Shown: piece by piece, positions 10,101-17,730 of the stretch | Layout of the letters: each line of letters starts with the position of its first letter | Numbering within the stretch: the stretch's first letter is position 1 | Assembly (NCBI GenBank): GCA_017983495.1 | Contig: JAGOBH010000001.1 | Span: forward strand, 186,001-250,000 | Origin: Pyrinomonadaceae bacterium | GTDB lineage: Bacteria; Acidobacteriota; Blastocatellia; Pyrinomonadales; Pyrinomonadaceae | DNA: 64,000 nt | Direction: 5' to 3' | Notes under the pieces: generated by a model | What the model was told of the DNA's origin: nothing | Database searches by the model: none | Seen by the model: only the letters and a program-made list of their open reading frames with translations | Position numbers and translations under genes: made by a program

Positions 10101-11937
10101 CAATACGCTTCCGAAGGTTAAATGTCTCGCGCCCTGTCTTAATCAATTCTGATGCTTCCGGAGGTGGATTATTCCACGCTTCACTTACCAGAACAGCGAA
10201 AGGGGCGCCGGGCGAACGGGCAATTGTTGTGGCAACGGCACTTGCCGTCTCAATGTCAGCTAGATTTTTCAAATGAGGAAGGCCTAAGACACTCTCCAAC
10301 TTTTCAGCCTCTATCAAAAGGTCGTCAATTTTCGAGATTATTTCGATTCCCTTCTGTTCAATTTCGTCCAAAGCGAACTGAGAATAATAGGTCTTGGTGG
10401 TTTCCCGCCAAGCATGCTTTTGCGGTGACCCAACAAATTCCGCCGCTAGAGCTAAATCGTTGATCTCCCTCAGAACATCCGCGAAGTCTGCGGCTGAAAC
10501 ATGCGTGATGTCAGCATTTAATAAGATTCTGGGCGAATTTAGGACTTTGTTGAATTCACCGTAAATCTTGAATGGCGAAACATTCAGATTTCCAAAGGGT
10601 TCGTGAACTGCAGCCACGTAGTTCGTTAACTGAGCTCGCACTTCTGCCAATCGCTGGGTTCCGCTCACATTTTCGGGCACTCGATGTAAAGACGCCTCCA
10701 AGGAATTTCTTAATTCCTGCATGACAGTCCGCTTGTTTGCTTTTGTTGAGTGAAGTTCCAAACAAAATTCGCCAAGTCCCACTTCACAAAGCCTGCGATG
10801 TACAACATCCAAGGCAGCCATCTTTTCTGCAACAAATAAGACAGTTTTACCAGCCGATAGAGCTTGCGCAATTAGATTTGTAATAGTCTGGGATTTTCCT
10901 GTTCCCGGCGGTCCCTCCAGAACAAGATCATAATTTTGGGATACCGTTGCTATCGCCCGAAGTTGACTTGAGTCAGCATCTACAACTTGAACGCAATCTT
11001 CCGGAGCGAAGTGCTTGTCTAACGGAAGCTCACGGATTCCAACCGGTAACTCAATGAATGTGTCTCCTTCCTTGTTAATTATCTGTTGGAATATCCTGTG
11101 CTCTTCTACCAAATCAATGTTCTTTTCAAGATCCTTGTACATTACAAGCTTTTGAAAAGAAAACAAGCCGAGATAGATTTCGTCTGTTATCTTCCAGTTC
11201 GTTTGATTTGAGATGCACTCCTTGGATTGTCCCAAAAAGTCCTGCAGATTATAACTATCCGAAATTGACGATGAGTCGGGTAATTCGGGAAGTGAAATGC
11301 CGTACGACTGCTGCAAATACTCTACCAATGAGGGATTTACTATCACCTCTTCATCCGTGGCTTTCACTCGAAATCCCTCTTTTGCCGAGACACGTTCCAG
11401 TTCCACGGGAACCAAAATCAATGGTGCTTTGAATATGACACTTGAATCCTTACTTTCAATATAATGCAACATACCAATAGCAAGGTAGAGAGCATTAATG
11501 CCTTGTTCCTCGACAATCAATCGGGCCTGATCATCGATTCGGCGAAGCGATTTGTCCAGGGTTTCAGAAGATGCGTTAGTTTGAAGTACTTCGTCGGTGT
11601 GGTTTGATCTGAGAGTGCCTAAATCATACGAAACAAATAGGTTACTTTGAACTTGTGATTCTAAATCTCCGTCATCCTCTCCAAAAAGAGTGCCTTCCTC
11701 CACCTCGATATCGTCAACTATATTTTCAGGCGTATCACTAGGTCCAAATCTAAGTAACTTTTTTTCCAGACAGAGCAGTCTGAAAATCTCGGACGGAAGT
11801 TCATCAATAATCGTGACCGTGGAAACCTTATTTACTTTGAAATTCAGTGCTCGATTCCGCTTAGTTAAATCAAGCAATTTGTTTTTCCAAGCATTGACCG
11901 TCGTAACAACTCTTTCGCTTCGCGTAATGGGACTCAC
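7141..11937 (-). CDS. DUF4011-SF1 helicase-Vsr-like nuclease defence protein (Hhe-like)
   Basis: A 1598-residue protein. The N-terminus carries the DUF4011 signature (WKNKLLDLTKRNRALNF). An SF1 UPF1-like helicase follows, with Walker A GPPGTGKS at 342-349, DEASQ at 968-972, then GDPKQLPP, a late NIQGDERDVIFLS motif and a TTRARK motif. A long inserted helical region lies between Walker A and B. A Vsr/MTES_1575-type endonuclease domain spans about 1265-1370 (SPFE at 1265, IECDG at 1310-1314). A DUF3320-like C-terminal domain starts near 1445. From memory, this architecture matches the single-gene anti-phage system called Hhe in the 2020 Gao survey. The start is GTG, set by AAGGAG 9 bases upstream. 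Its AT-rich codon use differs from the flanks. Alternative role: DNA repair. Confidence 0.88.
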   Translation of the reverse strand: MSPITRSERVVTTVNAWKNKLLDLTKRNRALNFKVNKVSTVTIIDELPSEIFRLLCLEKKLLRFGPSDTPENIVDDIEVEEGTLFGEDDGDLESQVQSNLFVSYDLGTLRSNHTDEVLQTNASSETLDKSLRRIDDQARLIVEEQGINALYLAIGMLHYIESKDSSVIFKAPLILVPVELERVSAKEGFRVKATDEEVIVNPSLVEYLQQSYGISLPELPDSSSISDSYNLQDFLGQSKECISNQTNWKITDEIYLGLFSFQKLVMYKDLEKNIDLVEEHRIFQQIINKEGDTFIELPVGIRELPLDKHFAPEDCVQVVDADSSQLRAIATVSQNYDLVLEGPPGTGKSQTITNLIAQALSAGKTVLFVAEKMAALDVVHRRLCEVGLGEFCLELHSTKANKRTVMQELRNSLEASLHRVPENVSGTQRLAEVRAQLTNYVAAVHEPFGNLNVSPFKIYGEFNKVLNSPRILLNADITHVSAADFADVLREINDLALAAEFVGSPQKHAWRETTKTYYSQFALDEIEQKGIEIISKIDDLLIEAEKLESVLGLPHLKNLADIETASAVATTIARSPGAPFAVLVSEAWNNPPPEASELIKTGRETFNLRKRIEQNFSQDVFDRDPTEEIDFVQTKLSGTFSFLAIFSSRYRSIRKKWLGLRHSSYNATIADQAEEMRFVSDYLRHSEILVSKNQLGTDLFGDIWKGESSDWGALDHYVEWVLEFRQLYINQGLKEQAIATATTSSPNLGFVQILRRKTADLKDELMKFSNLVGWLDDYLFGWDVAKISSRIAEITSNLSLAQRWAAFELVKQKIESGFAKEIIGWIWDESVPISELSSSFRRAFYQRWLSTAVEQRPELRYFSSISHEQRIKEFRELDEQVLRQNQTNLIGKMRDRLQENLQVELIKQQMLTLRRELNKQRRIMPLRVLMKNCLDIIRTIKPCFMMSPQTVAQLLDAQKAHFDLILFDEASQLPTEDAVGAIMRGTQLVVVGDPKQLPPTNFFAVTSGQVNYEKDEDGQPIFQDSESILEEVQSSGVPSSRLKWHYRSAHESLITFSNVNFYDSDLYTFPSNDTEAYDSGLQFQFVENGIYEGKGLNKVEARKVADAVVEHARRNPEVSLGVGTFNLRQQIAIQDELELRRRADSSLESFFDRNRSEPFFVKNLENIQGDERDVIFLSVTYAKANDGRLRYNFGPLNSENGGRRMNVLTTRARKLMRVFSSIRSSDIHIEDTVSKGARLLRDYLLYAEHRRLDSPTLESVSDTESPFEREVLLELTQRGISLKPQIGVSGYKIDFGVYDSEITKKFICGIECDGVAYHSSETARDRDRLRQQVLERRGWEIHRIWSTDWFKDREGQIERIIGLIEQSRINSRQEALEEVERNLSFENQEIDSTNRLHHLEPMISDWQENQPISKGHYVRPQIEQYELTQLKTPSMFGLFLYARKYEVTRAIIDILEQEAPIHKKDLFLRVASTWGQKAGKNISLRIERELLSIPIVEIRGDFVFIQEREIKARCRSGTGIPADRIASEEIRDGILVILATGHKFGKKDLINEVRSIFGFDRTGTSLQQVIERQIEALVTEGVIGEGSTGIGLRKLVQS

Positions 11938-11971
11938 TATGACTTACTCCTTGCTAGGACTTATGGGATAT

Positions 11972-11986
11972 TTAGACACTGTCTAA
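11972..11986. promoter_or_regulatory. Palindrome upstream of the defence gene, candidate operator
   Basis: A perfect 15-base inverted repeat, TTAGACA-C-TGTCTAA, sits 35-49 bases upstream of the GTG start of the leftward helicase gene. This is where a repressor or activator could bind. No regulator gene is present in the insert. Confidence 0.4.
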
Positions 11987-12266
11987 TTCCTATCGTGTTC
12001 GAGTAAACCCAAAATACGCTCTGAATCGTGAAAAATCAATTGTGTACTGATAAATGTACTTCGTTGGTTCCACACTCCGGCGAGATTAGAGACCTGTACT
12101 GCTTTCGAAGTCATCTATTATGTTCTTCGCCCGATCAATGCCTCGGGTATTTTTCGCAAAATGACTTCCTCAGAATAGGAATGCCGGTAACTTTTAGCAA
12201 CTTCTATGATGGATGACCGCTGTTCATTATTTCAGCGAGAAACAGAATACACGAATTTTAGGTTTT
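11987..12266. other. AT-rich non-coding part of the insert
   Basis: Together with the palindrome and right-hand repeat it makes up the 418-base gap between the helicase gene and the lpxL-like gene. I see no convincing gene. The one open frame (12028-12216, plus) has odd composition and no ribosome site. Confidence 0.5.
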
Positions 12267-12292
12267 TAAGAGTTTTGTAAGGTTTAACATCG
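12267..12292. repeat. 26-bp direct repeat, right copy
   Basis: Identical to 7069-7094. It lies 64 bases before the lpxL-like start codon and marks the change from AT-rich insert to GC-rich host sequence. Confidence 0.85.
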
Positions 12293-12355
12293 ACGGCCGC
12301 GTGTTGAATTTGTGCGGCAATATATCTAAAGTAAAGATTCATTTCGAGCGGCGCG

Positions 12356-13297
12356 ATGGCCAAAAAAGGTAAATTTCAGATCAGGGCGGAATATGCGGCG
12401 GTGCGGGCGGTGCTCGGGGCTCTCGGGCTGCTGCCGCGGCGTGTGAGCCTGGCGGTGTGCTTTGTGCTGACGCGGCTCGGGTATTACGCGATCGGCGGGC
12501 TGCGACGCGTCGGGATGCGCAACCTCGAGATCGCCTTTCCAGAGATGCCGGACGACGAACGGCGGCGCATACTCAAGGGCACGTTCGAAAACATCGGCCG
12601 TGTGCTCGGCGAGGTCAGCCAGATGCACAAAATGACGCCCGAGCGGCTGGCGAAGATCGTCGATTTCAATCTCGACGCCCAGTCGCTCGACCTGTACGCC
12701 AAGAACAAGGCGACGGGCCGAGGCGTGCTGATCGTGACGGGGCATTTTGGCAACTGGGAACTGATGGTATTGGGCTTCGCGGCGATCCACGAACCGATGG
12801 CTTATCTCGCACGTCCGCTCGACAACCCGCTGATCGAAGATCTTACCGTAAGGATGCGTACGCGGTACGGTAACCGCCCGATCAATAAGACAAACTCGGC
12901 GATGATCTGCATCCGCGAACTTCGCGAAGGCGGCATCCTCGGCATTCTTGCCGACGTCAACGCTCACCCGAAAGAGGGCGTATTCGTGCCGTTCTTTGGC
13001 GTCCCGGCGTGCACGACCAGCGGTGCGGCGATGATCGCGATCAGGTCGAACGCGTGGATCTACCCGACGTTTTGCGCATGGGACAAGGCGGCCGGAAAGT
13101 ACAAGCTGGTCCACGGCAAACTGATCGAACCGGCCAACACCGGCGACCGCAAAGCCGACATCGTCACCACGACCGCCGAATACACCGCCGAGATCGAAAA
13201 GGTCATTCGCCAATATCCCGAACAATGGATGTGGATACACAAACGCTGGAAAACCAGACCGCCGGGCGAGGGCGATATTTATGGCAGAAAACGCTGA
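12356..13297 (+). CDS. Lysophospholipid/lipid A acyltransferase family (LpxL/HtrB-like)
   Basis: A 313-residue inner-membrane acyltransferase of the LpxL/LpxM (HtrB/MsbB) superfamily, which moves acyl chains onto lipid A precursors or related lipids. The catalytic HX4E motif is GHFGNWE with His130 and Glu135. A hydrophobic N-terminal helix at about 28-48 anchors it, and the ILADVNAH...PFFG block typical of the family is present. Length is normal. It is the first gene of a tightly packed rightward group and overlaps the next gene by 17 bases. The acceptor lipid is not certain; related enzymes outside Proteobacteria can act on other lipids. Confidence 0.88.
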   Translation: MAKKGKFQIRAEYAAVRAVLGALGLLPRRVSLAVCFVLTRLGYYAIGGLRRVGMRNLEIAFPEMPDDERRRILKGTFENIGRVLGEVSQMHKMTPERLAKIVDFNLDAQSLDLYAKNKATGRGVLIVTGHFGNWELMVLGFAAIHEPMAYLARPLDNPLIEDLTVRMRTRYGNRPINKTNSAMICIRELREGGILGILADVNAHPKEGVFVPFFGVPACTTSGAAMIAIRSNAWIYPTFCAWDKAAGKYKLVHGKLIEPANTGDRKADIVTTTAEYTAEIEKVIRQYPEQWMWIHKRWKTRPPGEGDIYGRKR

Positions 13298-13493
13298 AAC
13301 TAAGGTCGAACAAAAGCAATGCGAAGCATGCGGTGAGCGGTTCGGGTGCGGGGCGAATGCTGATAGGTGCTGGTGTACGTCGGTCGAACTGACGGCGGAC
13401 GCGGCGGCGGCCCTGAAATCATCGTACAGCGATTGTCTTTGTCCGAAATGTCTGGATAAACAAAATGAAGATGTTAAGAAAAGATCGATTTAG
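13281..13493 (+). CDS. Cysteine-rich CWC-type small protein
   Basis: A 70-residue protein with eight cysteines (14, 17, 23, 30, 32, 52, 54, 57) and a CWC triplet at 30-32. This matches the small cysteine-rich CWC family, presumably metal-binding. Its ATG lies inside the end of the acyltransferase gene, and its own end overlaps the next start by 29 bases, so the three genes are translationally linked. Function is unknown. Confidence 0.8.
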   Translation: MAENAETKVEQKQCEACGERFGCGANADRCWCTSVELTADAAAALKSSYSDCLCPKCLDKQNEDVKKRSI

Positions 13494-14292
13494 GCAGTTT
13501 AGAGCGGCAATTTGCATTGCGGTTGTCGTCATTTTTGCGGCGTCGGCATTTGGCCAGAAACGTATGATCGTGATCGGCGGCGGCAAGCGGCCGGCCGAGG
13601 CGATGAAGCGTTTTGTCGAATGGTCGGGCGGTGAAAAGGCACGCATTCTGGTCGTCACGTGGGCCAGCGGCGACCCCGAAGCGAGCTTTAAGGCGCTTAA
13701 GGACAGCATCGTCGAATACAAACCCGCGTCGGTCGAGATCTCGCCGTCGAAGCCACTCGATGCCGAAAAGCGAAAACAGTTCGTCACACAGCTTGCGGCG
13801 GCGACGGGCGTATTTTTCACCGGCGGCGACCAAAACCGGATCATGGACGTGCTCAAGGACGAAGAGTTGCTCAAGATGATCCGCGAGCGTTACGCCGCGG
13901 GCGTCGTGATGAGCGGCACCAGTGCGGGTGCGGCCGTGATGTCCGACCCGATGATGACCGGCGATGCCGACCTGAAAAAGCTGGACGGCACCAAGGTCGG
14001 CGTCCGCACCGGGCTCGGGCTCGAGGCAAACATCATCTTCGATCAGCATTTTCTCGTCCGCCAGCGTCACAACCGCCTGTTCGGCCTGATGATGGTCAAT
14101 CCGGCAATGCTCGGCATCGGCATTGACGAAGACATGGCCGTGCTCATCACCGATGGCCGGCGGCTAGAGATCGTCGGGCCGACGCAGGTGATGTTCGTCG
14201 ATCCGAAAAAGGTAAAGGGCGGAATGGCCGTCTATTTCTTGAAGGCCGGCGACGTTTTTGACATACGCAAGCGTAAGACGATGGCAAAATAG
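13465..14292 (+). CDS. Secreted cyanophycinase-like S51 peptidase
   Basis: A 275-residue exported serine hydrolase of the peptidase S51 cyanophycinase type, which cleaves beta-Asp-Arg polymers or related isopeptides. A signal peptide covers about 1-31, ending AASAFGQ. The family GGDQ motif is at 120-123, the nucleophile is Ser153 in SGTSAGAA, and a conserved His195 sits in DQHF. No cyanophycin synthetase is in the window. Export suggests use of external polymer or a different substrate. An ATG two codons later is also possible. Related S51 enzymes include dipeptidase E, but the GGDQ and His features favour cyanophycinase. Confidence 0.85.
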   Translation: MKMLRKDRFRQFRAAICIAVVVIFAASAFGQKRMIVIGGGKRPAEAMKRFVEWSGGEKARILVVTWASGDPEASFKALKDSIVEYKPASVEISPSKPLDAEKRKQFVTQLAAATGVFFTGGDQNRIMDVLKDEELLKMIRERYAAGVVMSGTSAGAAVMSDPMMTGDADLKKLDGTKVGVRTGLGLEANIIFDQHFLVRQRHNRLFGLMMVNPAMLGIGIDEDMAVLITDGRRLEIVGPTQVMFVDPKKVKGGMAVYFLKAGDVFDIRKRKTMAK

Positions 14293-14359
14293 ATACAATT
14301 CGAGGTCCATTTACGCCTTTATATTTAGGTACCGCTATTTATAATTTTGGAGGTGTGTA

Positions 14360-15337
14360 ATGAAAAAGATCCGTGTGATGTTGGTTCTGTTCTGGCTGAG
14401 TGCCGCCGGCGTACTGCCGGCCGCGGCCCAACAGTCGGCCCCGAAAACTCTCAATTCCGACCCTGAAAAGGTGAATATCGTCTCATCCGACATCGACCTT
14501 TTCTGGAAAGCCTACGACAAAGCCCGGCCCGAAAACAATATCAACATCTTTCGCGACGAGTATATCCGCAAAGGCAGCATCGGGCTCAAGGATTTCACTA
14601 CGACACGCATCGGTTCGGCTTGCGGCCTCGTTGAGGTCATCGAGGCACGGCCGAAATACTACGCTTCACTACGTGAGGTCTCGCTCAAGGCAGGCACGTT
14701 CCAGGAACCGATGCGTGCCGCTTTTCGCAAGCTTAAGGGCATCTACCCGGACGCCGTTTTCCCGGACGTTTACCTGATGATCGGCAGGATGAACTCGGGC
14801 GGGACGTTCACCGAGAACGCTCTGCTGATCGGCGTCGATATGTACGGTATGACCCCGAACACGCCGACCGACGAGCTCAGCGACTGGCACAAAAAGGTGC
14901 TCAAGCCGATCGATGAGATACCGTACATCGTCGCTCATGAGCTGATACATTATCAGCAGAAATACCCGAAGGGTGACAGGCCGCTGCTCGGTTCAGTCAT
15001 TGGCGAAGGCAGTGCGGACTTTATCGCTGAGCTTATCGCCGGCAAACATATTAATCAGCACCTGCACACATACGGCAACCCCAAGGAACGCGAATTGTGG
15101 CTCGAATTCAAACAGTCGATGAAGTCAAACGAAGCTGCGCTGTGGCTCTATAACGGTAACAACATCAAGGACCGGCCGGCCGATCTCGGTTATTACATGG
15201 GCTACAAGATCGCCGAGGCGTATTACAAGAACGCCGCTAACAAAAAGCAGGCGGTCAGGGACATACTCGAGATCAAGGATTTTGCGGCGTTTCTGAAAGC
15301 GAGCCGGTACGAGGAGAAATTTGGGGCGGCCAACTAG
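14360..15337 (+). CDS. Secreted zinc metalloprotease-like protein (DUF2268/GldB-like)
   Basis: A 325-residue exported protein. The signal peptide is at about 1-23 (ending AAA-Q). The gluzincin motif is AHELIHYQQ, with zinc ligands His193 and His197 and catalytic Glu194. A downstream GEGSADFIAEL supplies a likely third ligand, Glu216. The layout matches DUF2268/gliding-motility-associated GldB-like predicted proteases. A good ribosome site (GGAGG) precedes the ATG by about 6 bases. It is 67 bases after the cyanophycinase gene on the same strand. Its end overlaps the convergent transporter gene by 4 bases. The substrate is unknown. Confidence 0.78.
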   Translation: MKKIRVMLVLFWLSAAGVLPAAAQQSAPKTLNSDPEKVNIVSSDIDLFWKAYDKARPENNINIFRDEYIRKGSIGLKDFTTTRIGSACGLVEVIEARPKYYASLREVSLKAGTFQEPMRAAFRKLKGIYPDAVFPDVYLMIGRMNSGGTFTENALLIGVDMYGMTPNTPTDELSDWHKKVLKPIDEIPYIVAHELIHYQQKYPKGDRPLLGSVIGEGSADFIAELIAGKHINQHLHTYGNPKERELWLEFKQSMKSNEAALWLYNGNNIKDRPADLGYYMGYKIAEAYYKNAANKKQAVRDILEIKDFAAFLKASRYEEKFGAAN

Positions 15338-16602
15338 TTTCCCCAAGTGACAAACATCGCGATCGCCGCACCGAACATTACGGCGGCCGCCAGCCAGCCG
15401 ACGATATTGGTGAACATTCCGTTGGTGCGTGCGCCCATGACGCGCTTATTGTTGGCGACCAGCATCACGACGACCAGCAGCGGCGGAGCGACGACACCGT
15501 TGATGACGGCCGTCCAAAACAAGGCCTTGATCGGATTGATGCCGAGAAAATCGATGGCGACGCCGATGAGCGTCGATGCGGCGATGACGGCGTAGAATTT
15601 TTTGGCGTGACGCGGCTTTTCGTCAAGGCCCGACGGCCAGCCGAACGTCTCGGCCACCGCGTACGCCGCCGAACCCGTCAGCACCGGCACGGCGAGCAGG
15701 CCGGCTCCGATCAGCCCGATGGCAAACAGAACGGTCGCCAGATCTCCCGCCAGCGGCCGCAGAGCCTGAGCCGCGTCGGTCGCCGATTGGATGTCGGTCT
15801 TGCCCGACACATGCAGCGTCGCACCGGCCGCAAGTATCACAAAATAAAAGACCACGTTGCAAAAGAGCATCCCGACGATGGTGTCGATCTTCTCTTTTTT
15901 GATCTCGGCGTCGGTCGCACCTTTACGTTCGGCTAGGTGCGTGCGGCCCTCGCTCTTTTCCTCTTCGACCTCTTCGCTCGCCTCCCAAAAGAAAAGATAC
16001 GGCGAGATGGTCGTGCCCAATATCGCGACGATGGTCGTAATGTACTCGCTGCTCAGCGTGATCTGCGGCAGGAACGTCGCACGGGCGACCTCGTACCAGT
16101 CGGGCTTGGCCAAAAACGCCGCGATCACATAGGCAAAGAGCGACATGGTCAGCCACTTAAAGACCTTTACGATCAGCCGGTACGAACCCCACACCTGCAG
16201 CACCACTATCGCCACAGCGATCGGCACGACCATTACCGAGATCGGTATGGGGACGAACATATTGATCGCCGCCGCGATCGCCGATATGTCCGCACCGGCG
16301 TTGATCGTATTCGCCACGACCAGCCCGATTACGACCGGATAGAGCAGCTTTCGCGAATAATAACGCTGCAGCACGCCCGCCAAACCGCGGCCCGAGACCA
16401 TCCCGATCTTGGCGCAGATATGCTGGACCACGACCATCAGCGGCAGCGTCACGATCGCCGTCCACAACGTCGCAAACCCAAGCGCCGCACCCGCCTGCGA
16501 ATACGTCCCGATCCCCGAAGGATCGTCATCCGACGCACCCGTGATCAGCCCCGGCCCAAGCCGGTCGAGCAGTCGTTTTATCGGGTTGTCTTTGCGATCC
16601 AT
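15334..16602 (-). CDS. NRAMP-family divalent metal transporter, variant metal site
   Basis: A 422-residue polytopic membrane protein with about 11 helices, of the NRAMP/MntH fold, expected to import divalent cations with protons. The first helix carries ASDDDPSGIGTYSQ at 23-36 in place of the classic DPGN. The helix-6 region is TTISPYLFFWEAS at 197-209, where classic members have MPHN. The methionine that favours transition metals is therefore absent, so selectivity may be altered or broader. An acidic, charged loop (EEVEEEKSEGR) follows helix 6. It is convergent with the metalloprotease gene. No metal regulator or Mn/Mg riboswitch was recognised upstream. Confidence 0.85.
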   Translation of the reverse strand: MDRKDNPIKRLLDRLGPGLITGASDDDPSGIGTYSQAGAALGFATLWTAIVTLPLMVVVQHICAKIGMVSGRGLAGVLQRYYSRKLLYPVVIGLVVANTINAGADISAIAAAINMFVPIPISVMVVPIAVAIVVLQVWGSYRLIVKVFKWLTMSLFAYVIAAFLAKPDWYEVARATFLPQITLSSEYITTIVAILGTTISPYLFFWEASEEVEEEKSEGRTHLAERKGATDAEIKKEKIDTIVGMLFCNVVFYFVILAAGATLHVSGKTDIQSATDAAQALRPLAGDLATVLFAIGLIGAGLLAVPVLTGSAAYAVAETFGWPSGLDEKPRHAKKFYAVIAASTLIGVAIDFLGINPIKALFWTAVINGVVAPPLLVVVMLVANNKRVMGARTNGMFTNIVGWLAAAVMFGAAIAMFVTWGN

Positions 16603-16707
16603 CTTGGTGCCTGTGAGTAGAATAACAGAGAGATCGCAATTGTTGGCCCCAATGAGATTTTGATTGAAGTTAACGCCGGTTATTGTTAAAGTTTCGTTGG
16701 AAAGCCT

Positions 16708-16998
16708 ATGACTAGTCTGAGTCAGATACGATCAACTCTCGCCTTGCACAAGGCAGAATTCTATGACCGTTTCAGTGTCAAAAATCTCGCCGTGTTCGGT
16801 TCGTACGCGCGTAACGAGCAGCGAAGCGACAGCGATGTAGACATACTCGTCGAATTCAACGCACCGGTGGGCATCGAGTTCATCGACCTCGGCAACTACC
16901 TCGAACGCATCTTAGGTCTTCGCGTCGACCTTGTTTCCAGGAACGGCATTAAACCGAAGTACCTTGATCAAATTCGAGACGATCTCAAATATGTCTAA
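16708..16998 (+). CDS. mntA: MntA-type minimal nucleotidyltransferase antitoxin
   Basis: A 96-residue nucleotidyltransferase. The active-site signature GS-X10-DXD is complete: Gly31-Ser32 and Asp43-Val-Asp45. This is the antitoxin of HEPN-MNT systems. In the characterised Shewanella pair it inactivates the HepT ribonuclease by adding AMP to a tyrosine. Its stop overlaps the start of the HepT gene by 8 bases, typical for the module. Sequence alone shows the family and an intact active site. Confidence 0.9.
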   Translation: MTSLSQIRSTLALHKAEFYDRFSVKNLAVFGSYARNEQRSDSDVDILVEFNAPVGIEFIDLGNYLERILGLRVDLVSRNGIKPKYLDQIRDDLKYV

Positions 16999-17332
16999 TC
17001 GAAGCCCTGAACTGCTGATCGAGGACATTTTGGATTCTGCAAAAAAGATCCAGCGATATACTGCTGGACTGAGCTTTGAGGGGTTTGTTTCGGACGAAAA
17101 AACGGTCGATGCCGTCGCGCGGAATTTCGAGATAATCGGCGAAGCCACAAATCGATTGCCGGACGATTTCAAGGCTCAGTATTCAACTATCGACTGGGGC
17201 AGAATACGAGGATTTCGCAACCGTATCGTTCATGATTATTTTGGTATCGATCATTCGATCGTCTGGAATATAATTCAGAACTTTCTGCCAGATTTGATCA
17301 CCCATCTTTCAGATTTCATCAATAAACTCTAA
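16991..17332 (+). CDS. hepT: HepT-like HEPN ribonuclease toxin
   Basis: A 113-residue helical protein starting at MSNRSPELL, with the ATG overlapping the mntA stop. An upstream in-frame ATG at 16931 would lie deep inside mntA and is unlikely. The toxin motif R-X4-H-X-Y is intact: Arg76, His81 and Tyr83 in RNRIVHDY. Tyr83 is the residue expected to be AMPylated by MntA. With mntA it forms a complete type VII toxin-antitoxin module. The target RNA is not known. Confidence 0.9.
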   Translation: MSNRSPELLIEDILDSAKKIQRYTAGLSFEGFVSDEKTVDAVARNFEIIGEATNRLPDDFKAQYSTIDWGRIRGFRNRIVHDYFGIDHSIVWNIIQNFLPDLITHLSDFINKL

Positions 17333-17340
17333 ATTAACTC

Positions 17341-17730
17341 ATGAACGACAATCGCTGGAATCAACTTGTGACCGATATTGAAGGTTATGATGTCGAATTG
17401 ATGGTCGAGGCAGGCGAACATCTGCGAAATGAAGCGGAGGTTACTGATGTCCCCAAATTGTTAGAGCTACTTCAACACGAGAGCTTTGTTGTCAGGGAAG
17501 CCGCATCTTGGCCGCTGGCGATTGTCGGGGGATCAGCGGTGCTGCCCGAAATGTTCATCGCCTTTCAGCGCGGTTTTGACGAAGGGTTGGACAATGATGG
17601 CTTTTCGGCGGCATTGATCGGGCTTGTGGAACTTCATCCCGGTAGCTCTCGAGAGAAGCTCCTAGAGCTTAAGAATTCGCCAAATCCAATATTTCAGAAA
17701 AACGCGGAGTGGCTTCTCGAGTTTTGTTAG
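17341..17730 (+). CDS. HEAT-repeat-like hypothetical protein
   Basis: A 129-residue acidic, all-helical protein. Helix pairs such as [20 protein letters not shown] resemble HEAT/PBS-lyase repeats. No catalytic motif is visible. It begins 8 bases after hepT, so it may be the third gene of that operon. Its end overlaps the convergent pta gene by 4 bases. I do not recognise a named family. Such small HEAT proteins are sometimes immunity or scaffold proteins; that is only a suggestion. Confidence 0.65.
   Translation: MNDNRWNQLVTDIEGYDVELMVEAGEHLRNEAEVTDVPKLLELLQHESFVVREAASWPLAIVGGSAVLPEMFIAFQRGFDEGLDNDGFSAALIGLVELHPGSSREKLLELKNSPNPIFQKNAEWLLEFC

Larger units (their letters stand above)
7069..12292. 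mobile_element. Putative integrated defence island bounded by 26-bp direct repeats
   Basis: The segment lies between two identical 26-base repeats 5198 bases apart. It is visibly AT-richer than both flanks and carries a single large gene in the opposite codon style to its neighbours. Both flanks are promoter sides of lipid genes (desaturase leftward, lpxL-like rightward). Removing the insert with one repeat copy would leave a short ordinary divergent intergenic region. No integrase or transposase lies inside, so the mechanism (site-specific insertion supplied in trans, or recombination) is unknown. Confidence 0.6.

Noticed and set aside
12028..12216. 62-codon plus-strand frame within the insert
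   Set aside because: Unlikely composition, no ribosome site and no recognised domain.
12326..13240. 304-codon minus-strand open frame
   Set aside because: It lies opposite the LpxL-like acyltransferase, whose motifs are clear. It has no family resemblance and is a by-product of GC-rich codons.
16931..16990. Upstream start extending HepT by 20 residues
   Set aside because: It would lie inside mntA in another frame; the ATG at 16991 overlapping the mntA stop is the normal arrangement.
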